Assembly (NCBI GenBank): GCA_963675945.1
Contig: OY780932.1
Coordinates: 2,728,001-2,792,000, forward strand
Length of the DNA stretch: 64,000 bases
Source of the DNA: G963556115 sp963675945
GTDB lineage: Bacteria > Planctomycetota > SZUA-567
Direction of reading: 5' to 3'
Below, piece by piece: positions 1 through 8,035 of the stretch. Position numbers and translations under genes: made by a program. How positions within the stretch are numbered: the stretch's first letter is position 1; each line of letters starts with the position of its first letter. The notes beneath the pieces are model-generated. The model saw only the letters and a list, made by a program, of their open reading frames with translations. It had not been told where the DNA came from and made no database searches.

Positions 1-1
1 C

Positions 2-664
2 GCAAGAGCAATAAAAGCGGTAGATAATATCGAAAGGCTTAAAAAGGAATTGGAAGAGGCAGAAGAGGTTTTGGATGTTTTGAATGAAAAAGGTGCTGAA
101 ACTAAATCTGAGTTTGAAGCTCTGCAGAGAGAGTTAGCTGCCATGCCTGAACCGGACTTTGAAAGAGAAAAGCAGATACTGCGGATTATACAAGACTCAG
201 ATGATATCGCGGTCAAGATCAACGAGAATATGCACCGCCTAAGCGCAGCCAGAGAGGCTGACGAGATGAGCACACGGTATGAGGAGATGACCGCAAAACT
301 CGAAGAGATTGACCGGAAGAAGAGAGAGTTGATTGCTGCTAAGGAGATGCCGGTTGCTGGACTCAGCTTTGACCCTGAGGGTGAAGAACTTCTTTTCAAT
401 TACCTCCCACTTTCTCAGGCATCTTCTGCAGAGCGGATAAAGGTCTCGACCCTGATGGGCTTCGCGCTCAAACCGAAATGCAAGCTCCTGCTTATTCATA
501 ACGGCTCACTCCTCGATAATAATAGCCGCGCCACTATCGCCAGATTGGCAACGGAGAACGGTGGGTTGGTTATTTCAGAGGTTGCCGGCACAGATTCAAA
601 AATGGGTATAGTTATTGAAAATGGTGAGGTTGCCGAAGATCGTCGGAATTGGGATCGCAATTGA
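2..664 (+). CDS. SMC/RecN-like phage ATPase, C-terminal part
   Basis: The reading frame is open from the window edge, so the N-terminus and Walker A are missing. The first part is a charged coiled coil rich in Glu and Lys. The last third has an ABC/SMC-type signature (LSQASSAERIKVS), a Walker-B-like strand (KCKLLLIHNGSLLD) and a final beta-strand region. The Walker-B position reads HNG rather than Asp-Glu, so it may be degenerate. Proteins like this sit in phage recombination and replication modules, next to SSB as here. The stop overlaps the next ATG, so the two genes are probably translationally coupled. The family call is from motifs only. Confidence 0.6.
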   Translation, partial: ARAIKAVDNIERLKKELEEAEEVLDVLNEKGAETKSEFEALQRELAAMPEPDFEREKQILRIIQDSDDIAVKINENMHRLSAAREADEMSTRYEEMTAKLEEIDRKKRELIAAKEMPVAGLSFDPEGEELLFNYLPLSQASSAERIKVSTLMGFALKPKCKLLLIHNGSLLDNNSRATIARLATENGGLVISEVAGTDSKMGIVIENGEVAEDRRNWDRN

Positions 665-1272
665 TGAGTAATAATCTGGAACTATTAAAGGATCTTGATC
701 CTGAATCAATCAGAGCCAAAACACTATACGCCGTAAGAGATTTTAAATCTTCATGGATACGGGTGGCGCATTGTTTGACCCAGATTGCTTACGGCGGCGA
801 TTATAAAGAGTTTGGGTTTGATGATTTTGAAGAATATGTATGTTCTGAGCTCAGATTATCGATGCGGCAGGTAAAAAAGTTAATGGTAAGTTATAGTTAC
901 CTTAAAAAAAATAAACCAGAATTATGGCGTGCATATCTTACCGACGTCGGTAATAAAGAAATTTCTCTTCCCGGCTATGAGGCAATTAATGATCTACAGT
1001 CGGCGGAGGGAAATCTTGAGAATTATGATGAGAGTAAGATCGAGGAGGTCAAGGCAAAGCTTTTGGACGGTGAAATCACCGGCAGAGAAGCCACGAGAGG
1101 GATTCGTGAAGCCAAGGTAGTAGTTGATGCCGATCCAACCGTCAAAGGGTTACAGAAGCTGGTCAAGGCCTATAAGCAGCTCCATCATCTGGCAGTACAT
1201 AACGAAAGAGTACCGGATAGTATCGTAAGAGAAATTGAAGAGGTTAGTAGACAGTTAGAGGCATTGGTATAG
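664..1272 (+). CDS. DUF3102-like phage protein
   Basis: The ATG at 664 overlaps the preceding TGA and is preferred over an upstream TTG at 649. The protein is about 202 residues. The N-terminal half resembles DUF3102-type phage proteins: a helix that reads like a host-adaptor segment, then the FGFDDFEEYVCSELRLSMRQ stretch that resembles the helix-turn-helix part of that family. The C-terminal half is helical and charged, with no enzyme motif. Its place between an ATPase and a replication initiator suggests a replication or regulatory role. One copy of the palindrome TTACCGACGTCGGTAA lies inside this gene (938-953). Confidence 0.5.
   Translation: MSNNLELLKDLDPESIRAKTLYAVRDFKSSWIRVAHCLTQIAYGGDYKEFGFDDFEEYVCSELRLSMRQVKKLMVSYSYLKKNKPELWRAYLTDVGNKEISLPGYEAINDLQSAEGNLENYDESKIEEVKAKLLDGEITGREATRGIREAKVVVDADPTVKGLQKLVKAYKQLHHLAVHNERVPDSIVREIEEVSRQLEALV
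938..953. repeat. Palindrome TTACCGACGTCGGTAA, copy 1
   Basis: A perfect 16-bp palindrome inside the DUF3102-like gene, read there as Leu-Thr-Asp-Val-Gly-Asn. The 12-bp core ACCGACGTCGGT recurs three more times in the phage part. Its function is unknown; it could be a protein-binding or modification site. Confidence 0.8.
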
Positions 1273-1285
1273 CGGGATATGAAAA

Positions 1286-2260
1286 ATGGCTAAACGCTTT
1301 ACAGATACAGATAAATGGGATGATTCATGGTTCTCAGAGCTTGCACCTCAGTATAAGTTGCTTTGGCTGTTTATTCTTGATCGCTGCACTCATTACGGTG
1401 TTTTAAAGCCAAATTTAAAAGCAATGATTGTTTACTGTGATTTAGATTTTAAAATCACCAAAGAGCAGATCATAAAAGCATTTGATGGCAGGATAGTAGA
1501 GCTTGGTGATGAATGGTTTATCCCAAAATTTATAAAATATCAGAATCCCAATGGATTAAATAGCAAAAAACCTGCGGTAAAAAGCATTGTCAAGGAGTTA
1601 TTAAAGCATAACTATTACGAAACTATTAAGCAACTATTGCTAGATATTTCAGTTGAAATACCAGAACCATTAGATAACTCATCGGCAACCATTGAAGAAC
1701 CATTAGATAACCATTCAACAACCCATCCACAACCATTACCTAATAGTTCCATAACTATTAAGGGTAAGGGTAAGGGTAAGGGTAAGGGTAAGGGTAAGGG
1801 TAAGGGAATAGGTAAGGGTAAAGAAGAAGACTGCGTCGACGAAAATTTTTCGCAGAGCTATCCGGACGTTGTCAGCTGCTGGATACAAGAACGGGAGAAG
1901 GCTGGTCTGTCTACCGGGCTGATCGGCGAAAAGTCTAAAACTGGAGCTATGAAGCTGGCTACAGCGATCGAGCGGGGCGAGACAACTCTGCAAGACGTGC
2001 AAAGAGCAATACGTAATCTTCTTGCAGACCATGAAAAGCGCGGCACGTATTCGCTTGATGGTTTGGCTAATAACTTCGATATCTGGCTGAGCCGATCGCC
2101 ACCGGAAATAGCGGAGACAAGGCAGCTTAACCGGACCGTTGAAGTTACGCTTTATTCCGGGGTTTGTCAAAAATGCGGGTATAGTACAACCGCTACAGAG
2201 TGCGGAGAGTATGGGTGTCCGCGGTGTGGTTCTAAAATTCTAGTTACAGAGGAAGTTTGA
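1286..2260 (+). CDS. Phage replication initiator / helicase-loader-like protein
   Basis: A 324-residue protein built like phage replication proteins of the lambda O/DnaD type. The N-terminal winged-helix-like domain (about 1-110) starts MAKRFTDTDKWDDSWFSEL. A low-complexity linker of about seven Gly-Lys repeats follows (about 158-178). A helical domain comes next (about 190-275). It ends with a CxxC...CxxC zinc ribbon (CQKCGY...CPRCGS). It lies just upstream of ssb, as expected for a replication block. The specific subfamily is inferred; no helicase motifs are present. Confidence 0.65.
   Translation: MAKRFTDTDKWDDSWFSELAPQYKLLWLFILDRCTHYGVLKPNLKAMIVYCDLDFKITKEQIIKAFDGRIVELGDEWFIPKFIKYQNPNGLNSKKPAVKSIVKELLKHNYYETIKQLLLDISVEIPEPLDNSSATIEEPLDNHSTTHPQPLPNSSITIKGKGKGKGKGKGKGKGIGKGKEEDCVDENFSQSYPDVVSCWIQEREKAGLSTGLIGEKSKTGAMKLATAIERGETTLQDVQRAIRNLLADHEKRGTYSLDGLANNFDIWLSRSPPEIAETRQLNRTVEVTLYSGVCQKCGYSTTATECGEYGCPRCGSKILVTEEV
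1760..1820 (+). repeat. GGTAAG hexanucleotide tandem repeat
   Basis: About seven perfect GGTAAG units followed by an imperfect continuation. They encode the Gly-Lys linker of the replication protein. The unit is a multiple of three, so copy-number change would alter linker length without breaking the frame. Confidence 0.9.
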
Positions 2261-2291
2261 TTGATTTTTGGGAGAAATGGAAGGTAATATT

Positions 2292-2768
2292 ATGGCTGGG
2301 TCATTCAATAAAGTAATTCTGCTCGGTAATCTGACTCGTGACCCAGAGTTACGCTACACCCCTCAAGGAACAGCAGTTACAGACATAGGTCTGGCGGTAA
2401 ATGAGACCTGGAATAGAGGTGATAATCAGCAGAGGCGCGCTACGTTTATCGACGTGACGATCTGGGATAGAGCTGCTGAGACCGTCTGTGAGTACTTGCG
2501 TAAGGGCAGTCCTATTTTGATTGAAGGGAAGCTACAGGCTGATAGCTGGCAGGATAGAGATACCGGTAAGATGGTGTACAAGCTCAAGGTGGTTGCTCAG
2601 AGCTTTCAGTTTATTGGCAGCAAGAGCGATAGGCAGCATAGTGGTCAGAATAATCAGGGAGATTATCAGGAGGATCAGTCGCAGAATTACTATCGGCGGC
2701 AAAATAGTGGCCAGACTAATACCGGCTTTGCCCAAGATGATGAGTATGAAGATGACCTTCCATTTTAG
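2292..2768 (+). CDS. ssb: Single-stranded DNA-binding protein
   Basis: The protein is about 158 residues. The OB fold spans about 1-110 (FNKVILLGNLTRDPELRYTP, FIDVTIWDRAAETVCEYLRKG, ILIEGKL). A Gln/Asn-rich flexible tail follows and ends in the acidic tip DDLPF, which in the SSB family recruits partner enzymes. The ATG at 2292 is chosen because it gives the normal MAGSFNKV start; a start at 2268 would add eight unusual residues. It coats single-stranded DNA during phage replication and recombination and matches the ATPase and initiator genes upstream. Confidence 0.95.
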   Translation: MAGSFNKVILLGNLTRDPELRYTPQGTAVTDIGLAVNETWNRGDNQQRRATFIDVTIWDRAAETVCEYLRKGSPILIEGKLQADSWQDRDTGKMVYKLKVVAQSFQFIGSKSDRQHSGQNNQGDYQEDQSQNYYRRQNSGQTNTGFAQDDEYEDDLPF

Positions 2769-2819
2769 GAGGGTGAAAATTTGAAAGAAAGGAATAAATA
2801 AATATTTAGGGGATGAAGA

Positions 2820-3203
2820 ATGAAGATAAGAACAGGGACAATGAAAAAAAGTGTGTTGGTTATGACTGATGATGTTGTATCACTTGTGACTATTGAGGTT
2901 GTTGCGATGAAGCCGGGAGAATGGATAAATTGGGATCGGGTAATAAATTCCGGTGAAGATTTTTGGGATAATCTTGAAGAGCTGGATGCAAAAAGGGTTC
3001 AAAGTTTAAAAGAATCCGAAGCAGATAAAGAGTATAACCTTGAACGTATGCGGCATCTTAATGAACAACGCTTGACAGATGAGCAGGTTGTAGAAGGAAC
3101 GAAGACAGACCCGTTTTATAAAAATATTATAAATCTTAAATGTAATAAACAAGTTCTATCTTGTCGTGGCGTTGCAGCAAGGTTGGCAAGTAAGACAGGG
3201 TAG
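2820..3203 (+). CDS. Hypothetical phage protein, possibly frameshifted at its 3' end
   Basis: A 127-residue protein with no family I recognise. A good ribosome-binding site (AGGGGATGAAG) precedes the ATG. It has a beta-rich start, then a charged helical region containing TDEQVVEGTKTDPFYKN. The last 20 or so residues, with RGVAARLASKTG, look less natural than the +1 frame over the same bases. That frame stays open to 3303, where it overlaps the next gene as ATGA. The gene may therefore be frameshifted near 3130, or it may be followed by a small separate gene (see 3133-3303). Confidence 0.55.
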   Translation: MKIRTGTMKKSVLVMTDDVVSLVTIEVVAMKPGEWINWDRVINSGEDFWDNLEELDAKRVQSLKESEADKEYNLERMRHLNEQRLTDEQVVEGTKTDPFYKNIINLKCNKQVLSCRGVAARLASKTG

Positions 3204-3303
3204 AAAGTCGAATATTGTAATATTAAATGATAGTTACGCAAAAAATGTTTTTTATGGCGGACTAAATGTAAACGAGATAGAAGTAGAGGTAATAGAGTTA
3301 TGA
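3133..3303 (+). CDS. Open +1 frame ending in ATGA overlap with the cytosine methylase
   Basis: This frame is open from 3133 (after a TAA at 3130) to the TGA at 3301-3303, which shares ATGA with the methylase start at 3300. The translation includes FYLVVALQQGWQVRQGRK and VFYGGLNVNEIEVEVIEL, which read like ordinary protein. There is no ATG in frame; possible starts are GTG at 3166 or TTG nearby. It is either the true C-terminus of the preceding gene after a frameshift (real or a sequencing error) or a small separate gene. Confidence 0.45.
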   Translation: MLNVINKFYLVVALQQGWQVRQGRKSNIVILNDSYAKNVFYGGLNVNEIEVEVIEL

Positions 3304-4580
3304 AGTATTTTGATATATGTTCTGGCGTAAGTGCTGTAAGTCAGGCGTGGCAGCCGCTGGGCTGGGAGGCGGTAGGGTTTGCTGAGATTGAACCTTTTCC
3401 GGCGGCAGTGCTGGCATATCATTACCCTGACGTACCGAATTTTGGCGACTTTACTAAGATTACAAAAGATGATGTCGGCGAGTTCGATTTGCTGGTTGGT
3501 GGTACCCCGTGTCAGGATTTTAGCGTAGCCGGTAGGCGTGAAGGATGGGCAGGAAAGAGAGGATCACTTACGAATGAATATGTGCGACTATTGCGGCGAA
3601 CAATGCCGACCTGGTTTGTTTGGGAGAATGTACCGGGCGTCTTATCCGGTAAACACGCAGCAGGATTTATCTCGTTTATCAAAAAACTTAAAAAACTCGG
3701 GTATGATGTCGGATGGAGAACTCTGGACGCGCAGTATGTCAGAGTACCCGGATACCCAAGAGCCGTCCCGCAGCGCCGGCGACGTGTCTTCGTTGTTGGA
3801 AGTACTCGAAAAGGATGTGTCGCCAAGGTACTCTTTGAGCCGGAAGGCTGCGACTGGGATACTCCGGCGGGCGGAGCAGAAGGGCAAGGTGCTGCCGGAG
3901 ATGCTGCGCGCGGCGCTGTTGACTCAGTCCATGGGTGCTGGCTAGAGAGTGATGTCGCCGGGTGTGTTACCAATGAGGGCGAGAAGCGCCGGACGCTTAT
4001 TGTGGCGCAAGGTCAAGCAAATGCAGAGATCAATCATGATATTTCACCGACTTTAAACTGTAATCATGAACAACCTATTATCTGTGTCCATGGTTCGCAA
4101 GATCCGATCAGCAATTCAGAGGTCGCGAATTGCGTAGGCAGGAACCAGGGTCAGGAAAACTGTGTGGCGATATCCGGCAATATCATAGGCAGAGCGCAGG
4201 GTAATGGTGGTAATCAAATCGGTTTTGATGAGTCTGGTGTTAGTTATACGTTGACGACCGCTGACAGGCATGCGGTGTGCTATGAGAATCATGCACATGA
4301 TTCTAGAGTAAGGCTGGTCAAGGTTTCACCAACAATAGGCCGGCATGCTGGTACCGGAGGTGGGAATCTTCCGCTAGTGCAGAGCGATACTATTGTGCGC
4401 CGTCTGACGCCGGTTGAGTGTGAAAGATTGATGGGTTTTCCCGATAACTATACTCGTATCCCGTGGCGCGGCAAACCAGAGGAAGAGTGTCCGGACGGGC
4501 ATAGATACAAGGCGTGTGGTAATAGTATGTGTGTGAATGTTATGAGGTGGTTAGGAATGAGGATAGATGAATACAAATAA
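3300..4580 (+). CDS. C5-cytosine DNA methyltransferase (phage type)
   Basis: This enzyme transfers a methyl group from SAM to C5 of cytosine in DNA. Motif I is DICSGVSA (about 5-12). The catalytic Cys71 lies in GGTPCQDFS (motif IV). Motif VI is WENVPG (about 108-113) and motif VIII is QRRRRVFVVGS (about 158-168). Motifs IX-X are near the end (LTPVECERLMGFPDNYT and YKACGNSMCVNVM). All catalytic motifs are present. The target-recognition region is long (about 175-365) and contains a segment typical of phage enzymes. The stop overlaps the next methylase by 14 bases. Its likely role is protection from host restriction; the target site cannot be read from sequence. Confidence 0.93.
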   Translation: MKYFDICSGVSAVSQAWQPLGWEAVGFAEIEPFPAAVLAYHYPDVPNFGDFTKITKDDVGEFDLLVGGTPCQDFSVAGRREGWAGKRGSLTNEYVRLLRRTMPTWFVWENVPGVLSGKHAAGFISFIKKLKKLGYDVGWRTLDAQYVRVPGYPRAVPQRRRRVFVVGSTRKGCVAKVLFEPEGCDWDTPAGGAEGQGAAGDAARGAVDSVHGCWLESDVAGCVTNEGEKRRTLIVAQGQANAEINHDISPTLNCNHEQPIICVHGSQDPISNSEVANCVGRNQGQENCVAISGNIIGRAQGNGGNQIGFDESGVSYTLTTADRHAVCYENHAHDSRVRLVKVSPTIGRHAGTGGGNLPLVQSDTIVRRLTPVECERLMGFPDNYTRIPWRGKPEEECPDGHRYKACGNSMCVNVMRWLGMRIDEYK

Positions 4581-5058
4581 ACAGATCTTAGACCCGTGTT
4601 GCGGTAGTAGGATGTTTTACTTTCAGAAAGAGCATCAAAATGTATTGTTCGGTGATATCAGGAAGGAAGAGCACACCTTGTGTGACGGTCGACAACTAAT
4701 GGTTCATCCTGATATTATTGCAGATTTTAGAGACATGCCTTTTGATGATGAGTCATTCAATTTAATAGTCTTTGATCCACCACATTTACGCTGGGCTGGT
4801 GACAGTTCATGGATGAAGAAGAAGTATGGAGTGCTAGATAAAGAGACTTGGACAGAAGACCTCAGAAAGGGTTTTGACGAATGCTGGAGAGTACTTTCGC
4901 CTGGTGGTACATTGATATTTAAATGGAATGATGCACAAATCAAAATTAGACGGGTGCTTGAGTGCTTCAGTCAAAAACCGCTTTTCGGTCATACGACAAC
5001 CAAGAATCTTAAGACGCACTGGATGGTTTTTTACAAGCCACTTGAGGAGGGAAGATAA
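4567..5058 (+). CDS. SAM-dependent methyltransferase, DPPH type
   Basis: A 163-residue class I methyltransferase. The N-terminal DPCCGSRMF (about 9-17) is a motif-I-like SAM site. DPPH (70-73) sits at the motif IV position of N6-adenine/N4-cytosine methylases. WRVLSPGGTLIFKWND is the usual strand 5 region. It is short and has no target-recognition domain, so it may act on a small substrate or as a minimal DNA methylase. It overlaps the C5 methylase by 14 bases, so the two are co-translated. Confidence 0.75.
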   Translation: MNTNKQILDPCCGSRMFYFQKEHQNVLFGDIRKEEHTLCDGRQLMVHPDIIADFRDMPFDDESFNLIVFDPPHLRWAGDSSWMKKKYGVLDKETWTEDLRKGFDECWRVLSPGGTLIFKWNDAQIKIRRVLECFSQKPLFGHTTTKNLKTHWMVFYKPLEEGR

Positions 5059-5073
5059 TAGAGGAGGTTATGA

Positions 5074-6729
5074 ATGAGTCTTTGTAATTTATTGAGTGAG
5101 CTGAAAAAAGATGGGCAGGATTTTGAGTGGTATCCTACAAGCAAAGAAATAATAAGAGTAATTGCAGAGGATTTAAAAGAATACACTCGCTATGGTTGTC
5201 GCAGTATAAGTTCTTGCCTTGACATCGGCGCTGGCAACGGCAATGTAAAAAAGCTATTTGATTCTTTTGTTGAAGACCCAGAAAAGTGCAGTCACTTCTT
5301 TTCAGAGTTTTATGCAATTGAAAAAAGCGAACTTCTTACTAATGCCATGCCAACTGATGTGTATGTGATCGGCACAGACTTTCACCAGCAGACCCTTATT
5401 GATAAAGAAGTGGATGTAATTTTCTCTAACCCGCCTTATTCCGAATACAAAGAGTGGGCTAAAAAGATTATTAATGAGGCAAATTGCTATTATGCATATA
5501 TGGTTATCCCTGAAAGATGGGCAGACAACAAAGAGATACAAGAAGTTTTACAAAAAAGAAAAGCCAAGGTGGAAACCTTGTTTAAATACAACTTTAGAGA
5601 TTCCGAATATAGGAAAGCAAGGGCGGTTGTGGATGTTGTTAAAATTGATTTTACTACAAATGAATACAACTTTAGTGTAGAGGCTGATCCTTTTGATTTA
5701 TGGTTTACAGAAAACTTTGGGGATTTTGACACTGTTTCAGACAACACCTCTGCTTATAGTGAAGAAAAAGAAGCGCACAGAGAAGAAATAACAAAAGGTA
5801 ACAACTTGATTGATCATCTTGTAACCTGCTACCATCTCGACCAGCAAAACCTTCTGAATACATACCTGAAAATCAAAGACATTCCACCTGCTCTTCTTAA
5901 AGAGTGCGGTGTTGGTAAGGAAAATATACAAGAAAGTTTAAAAATGAAAATTAAAGGGCTTAAAAACTCATACTGGACAGAGCTTTTTGATAATATGGGG
6001 ACAATCACCGAAAAACTAACGAATGATAGTAGAAGTAAAGTCTTAGGTACTTTGACAAAACAAACCGCGGTAGATTTTACAAAACAAAACGCATATGCGG
6101 TTGTTATTTGGGCTATTAAGAACGCAAATAGTTATTTGGAATCTCAATTACTTGATGTATATAAAGACTTAACAGCACCGAAGAATATCGAGGGATACAA
6201 GTCTAACAAGCATTTCATAAAGGACACATTTCGCTGTATGGGTTCTTGGGATTTTAGACAATACCAACACGAAAATAGTCTTGGAAAGTATAAGCTTGAT
6301 TACCGTGTTATAAACGAGTGCTATAACTGTTTTCCGGAATATTCGTATGATGAAATAAATGGACTGAATAAATACGTGCACAATAAAATTAATGATGTAT
6401 TTACGATTGCCCAAAATCTTGGTTTTAATGTTGTTGATGACTCACGTTATATCGGAACGTGGTCGCCAGGAGAGAAAAAAGAATTCTATCATAATGTAAA
6501 TGGAGAATTAGAACTATTCGCAGAAATAAAAGCATTTAAGAACGGTAATATTCACATGAAATTTGACCAAAAATTTATGCGTGCATTCAATGTGGAAGCT
6601 GGTCGCTTACTGGGTTGGTTGAAAGATGCTGAAGAATCAAATACTGAGTTGAACATCAAAGACGGTGCAGAGTTATTCAATTCAAACAGTAAACTTCTCC
6701 CAAGTCAAATAAGATTAATTACGGCATAA
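5074..6729 (+). CDS. Adenine-type DNA methylase fused to DUF4942
   Basis: A 551-residue two-part protein. The N-terminal methylase has motif I DIGAGNGN (50-57) and catalytic NPPY (119-122), typical of N6-adenine methylases. The C-terminal half (about 300-535) matches the phage/plasmid DUF4942 pattern: YAVVIWAIKNANSY, LFAEIKAFKNGNIHMKF and EAGRLLGWLKDAEE. A ribosome-binding site (GAGGAGGTTATGA) precedes the ATG. Its coding sequence looks visibly more AT-rich than the C5 methylase before it, which suggests separate acquisition. It is the third methylase-type gene in a row and probably modifies phage DNA. Confidence 0.85.
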   Translation: MSLCNLLSELKKDGQDFEWYPTSKEIIRVIAEDLKEYTRYGCRSISSCLDIGAGNGNVKKLFDSFVEDPEKCSHFFSEFYAIEKSELLTNAMPTDVYVIGTDFHQQTLIDKEVDVIFSNPPYSEYKEWAKKIINEANCYYAYMVIPERWADNKEIQEVLQKRKAKVETLFKYNFRDSEYRKARAVVDVVKIDFTTNEYNFSVEADPFDLWFTENFGDFDTVSDNTSAYSEEKEAHREEITKGNNLIDHLVTCYHLDQQNLLNTYLKIKDIPPALLKECGVGKENIQESLKMKIKGLKNSYWTELFDNMGTITEKLTNDSRSKVLGTLTKQTAVDFTKQNAYAVVIWAIKNANSYLESQLLDVYKDLTAPKNIEGYKSNKHFIKDTFRCMGSWDFRQYQHENSLGKYKLDYRVINECYNCFPEYSYDEINGLNKYVHNKINDVFTIAQNLGFNVVDDSRYIGTWSPGEKKEFYHNVNGELELFAEIKAFKNGNIHMKFDQKFMRAFNVEAGRLLGWLKDAEESNTELNIKDGAELFNSNSKLLPSQIRLITA

Positions 6730-6753
6730 GGATAAGGTGAAAGATGTAATAAT

Positions 6754-6948
6754 ATGAAAAAATTTACTGTGGAACTTGAAATAATTAAAGCAGGCGGCTC
6801 ACAAACTTTTGAGGTTATGGCTGATAATGCGGAAGAAGCAATTAACAAAATGCGCCTTATGACTGATGTGAGTATTGAATTTATTGATGAAGAGATTGAT
6901 GTTCAGAAGACAGGCGAGCCGTATATTGTTGATTGCGAGGAAAGGTAA
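6754..6948 (+). CDS. Small hypothetical phage protein
   Basis: A 64-residue acidic protein starting MKKFTVELEI. The alternating beta/helix pattern with FEVMADNAEEAINKMRLM resembles small DpnD/PcfM-like or ferredoxin-fold proteins of mobile elements, but I cannot assign it. It starts 24 bases after the DUF4942 methylase and stops 3 bases before the next gene, so it belongs to the same transcript. Confidence 0.6.
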   Translation: MKKFTVELEIIKAGGSQTFEVMADNAEEAINKMRLMTDVSIEFIDEEIDVQKTGEPYIVDCEER

Positions 6949-6951
6949 ATT

Positions 6952-7326
6952 ATGAATGATCTTATAAGGCGTATTAGGCTAGAAGCACTGGTGACCGAGC
7001 GCGAGGGTATGATTGTGGCGAATGAGTCGCGGGTCGCAAATAGACACAGTGTGGCGTATGATGAAGAAGCTTTTCTTGAGTTAGTGGAGAGAATGTTACA
7101 GCTTATCCCTACACCTCTTGACAAGTCTGATATAAGGAACTTAACGCTCCCCGCAGCCATAATTAAAAAGATACATAGTTGCGGTGTTGAAACCATAGAT
7201 CAGCTTGCAAGATGTAGTGAGCAGGACTTGTATAATTTAAAGGGGATTGGTTATAAGGCCGTTGGTCAAATAACTGACGCGCTTAAAGACTATGCCCTGC
7301 TAAAGCTAAAAGGAGAATTATTGTGA
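6952..7326 (+). CDS. RNA polymerase alpha-CTD-like helix-hairpin-helix protein
   Basis: A 124-residue protein. The C-terminal half (about 64-112) closely follows the fold pattern of the C-terminal domain of the RNA polymerase alpha subunit: LTLPAAIIKKIHSCGVETI, then DQLARCSEQDLYNLKGIGYK, then a final helix. The N-terminal half is helical and is not the alpha assembly domain. Alpha-CTD binds UP elements and activators, so this phage protein could alter host transcription, or it may only use the HhH fold to bind DNA. It is four bases from the next start and co-transcribed. Confidence 0.65.
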   Translation: MNDLIRRIRLEALVTEREGMIVANESRVANRHSVAYDEEAFLELVERMLQLIPTPLDKSDIRNLTLPAAIIKKIHSCGVETIDQLARCSEQDLYNLKGIGYKAVGQITDALKDYALLKLKGELL

Positions 7327-7817
7327 CTAACATACTAGAAGAGATTTTGCCGGAGATACAAAAAATTGATAAAGACGCTAAAATGATAGTGTTGGAAGGT
7401 GATGAGGTTATAGTTCTTGATGATCACAATTATATATTAGACTATAATTATAACAAAGACAGAGAAATTATTTTTGAAATCAAGGTAGTATATTCATGGT
7501 ATGATAAATATACATACTGTGCTGTGTGTGATCTTGAATCAAGCAAAAACCATAAAGACATACTGGATATTATCCGCTCTCTTTACAATTGTGGCAAGCC
7601 TGAAAGCGAAAAGATACATGACGACGGCTGGATTAGCGTTGATGATAGACTGCCGGAAAACGAAGACACCGTTAATGTAAAATACGAAGCTGGTGTATTC
7701 GGTTATGGTTTTTATGGTAATGATACTGGTGAGTGGTATTATGATACCGATGAAGATATTACTATGGATGCTGTCGCGTATTGGCAACCACTACCGCCAG
7801 CACCGGAGAAGGAATAA
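7323..7817 (+). CDS. DUF551-containing phage protein
   Basis: A 164-residue acidic protein. The C-terminal third fits the DUF551 pattern common in phages: GWISVDDRLPENEDTV, then a strand, and the closing AYWQPLPPAP. The N-terminal part has no recognised domain. Its start overlaps the preceding stop, and its own stop overlaps the next ATG at 7817. The function of DUF551 is unknown. Confidence 0.7.
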   Translation: MTNILEEILPEIQKIDKDAKMIVLEGDEVIVLDDHNYILDYNYNKDREIIFEIKVVYSWYDKYTYCAVCDLESSKNHKDILDIIRSLYNCGKPESEKIHDDGWISVDDRLPENEDTVNVKYEAGVFGYGFYGNDTGEWYYDTDEDITMDAVAYWQPLPPAPEKE

Positions 7818-8035
7818 TGGGCAAGCCAACAAGCTACAAATCGACAAACCGGCCAAATTGTTGTGATTGTGAGTATATGGTAAATGAATTTGGGCATTAT
7901 TATTGTAATTTTGGGAACGATTTTAAAAGCGAATATGAGTGTACTGAAGATCCATGGGAGAAAAGAGATATTCAGTTAACCTATGAAGTCGAACAATATG
8001 GGTGGTGTGCTTATTATGAGGAGAAAGTGAAATGA
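7817..8035 (+). CDS. Small Cys-rich phage protein
   Basis: The ATG at 7817 is preferred because GAGAAGGA lies at the right distance and it overlaps the upstream stop. The 72 residues contain a CCDCEY motif plus three further Cys (in YYCNF, YECTED and GWCAY), suggesting a small zinc-binding or disulfide fold. No family is recognised. It overlaps the next start at 8032. Confidence 0.6.
   Translation: MGKPTSYKSTNRPNCCDCEYMVNEFGHYYCNFGNDFKSEYECTEDPWEKRDIQLTYEVEQYGWCAYYEEKVK

Noticed and set aside
1760..1820. Repeat as part of a CRISPR array or origin iterons
   Set aside because: The unit is six bases with no spacers and encodes an in-frame Gly-Lys linker; it is a simple coding repeat.
1736..2170. 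Minus-strand open frame with a Leu-Thr repeat
   Set aside because: It is the complement of the GGTAAG repeat in the replication gene and has no ribosome-binding site or family pattern.
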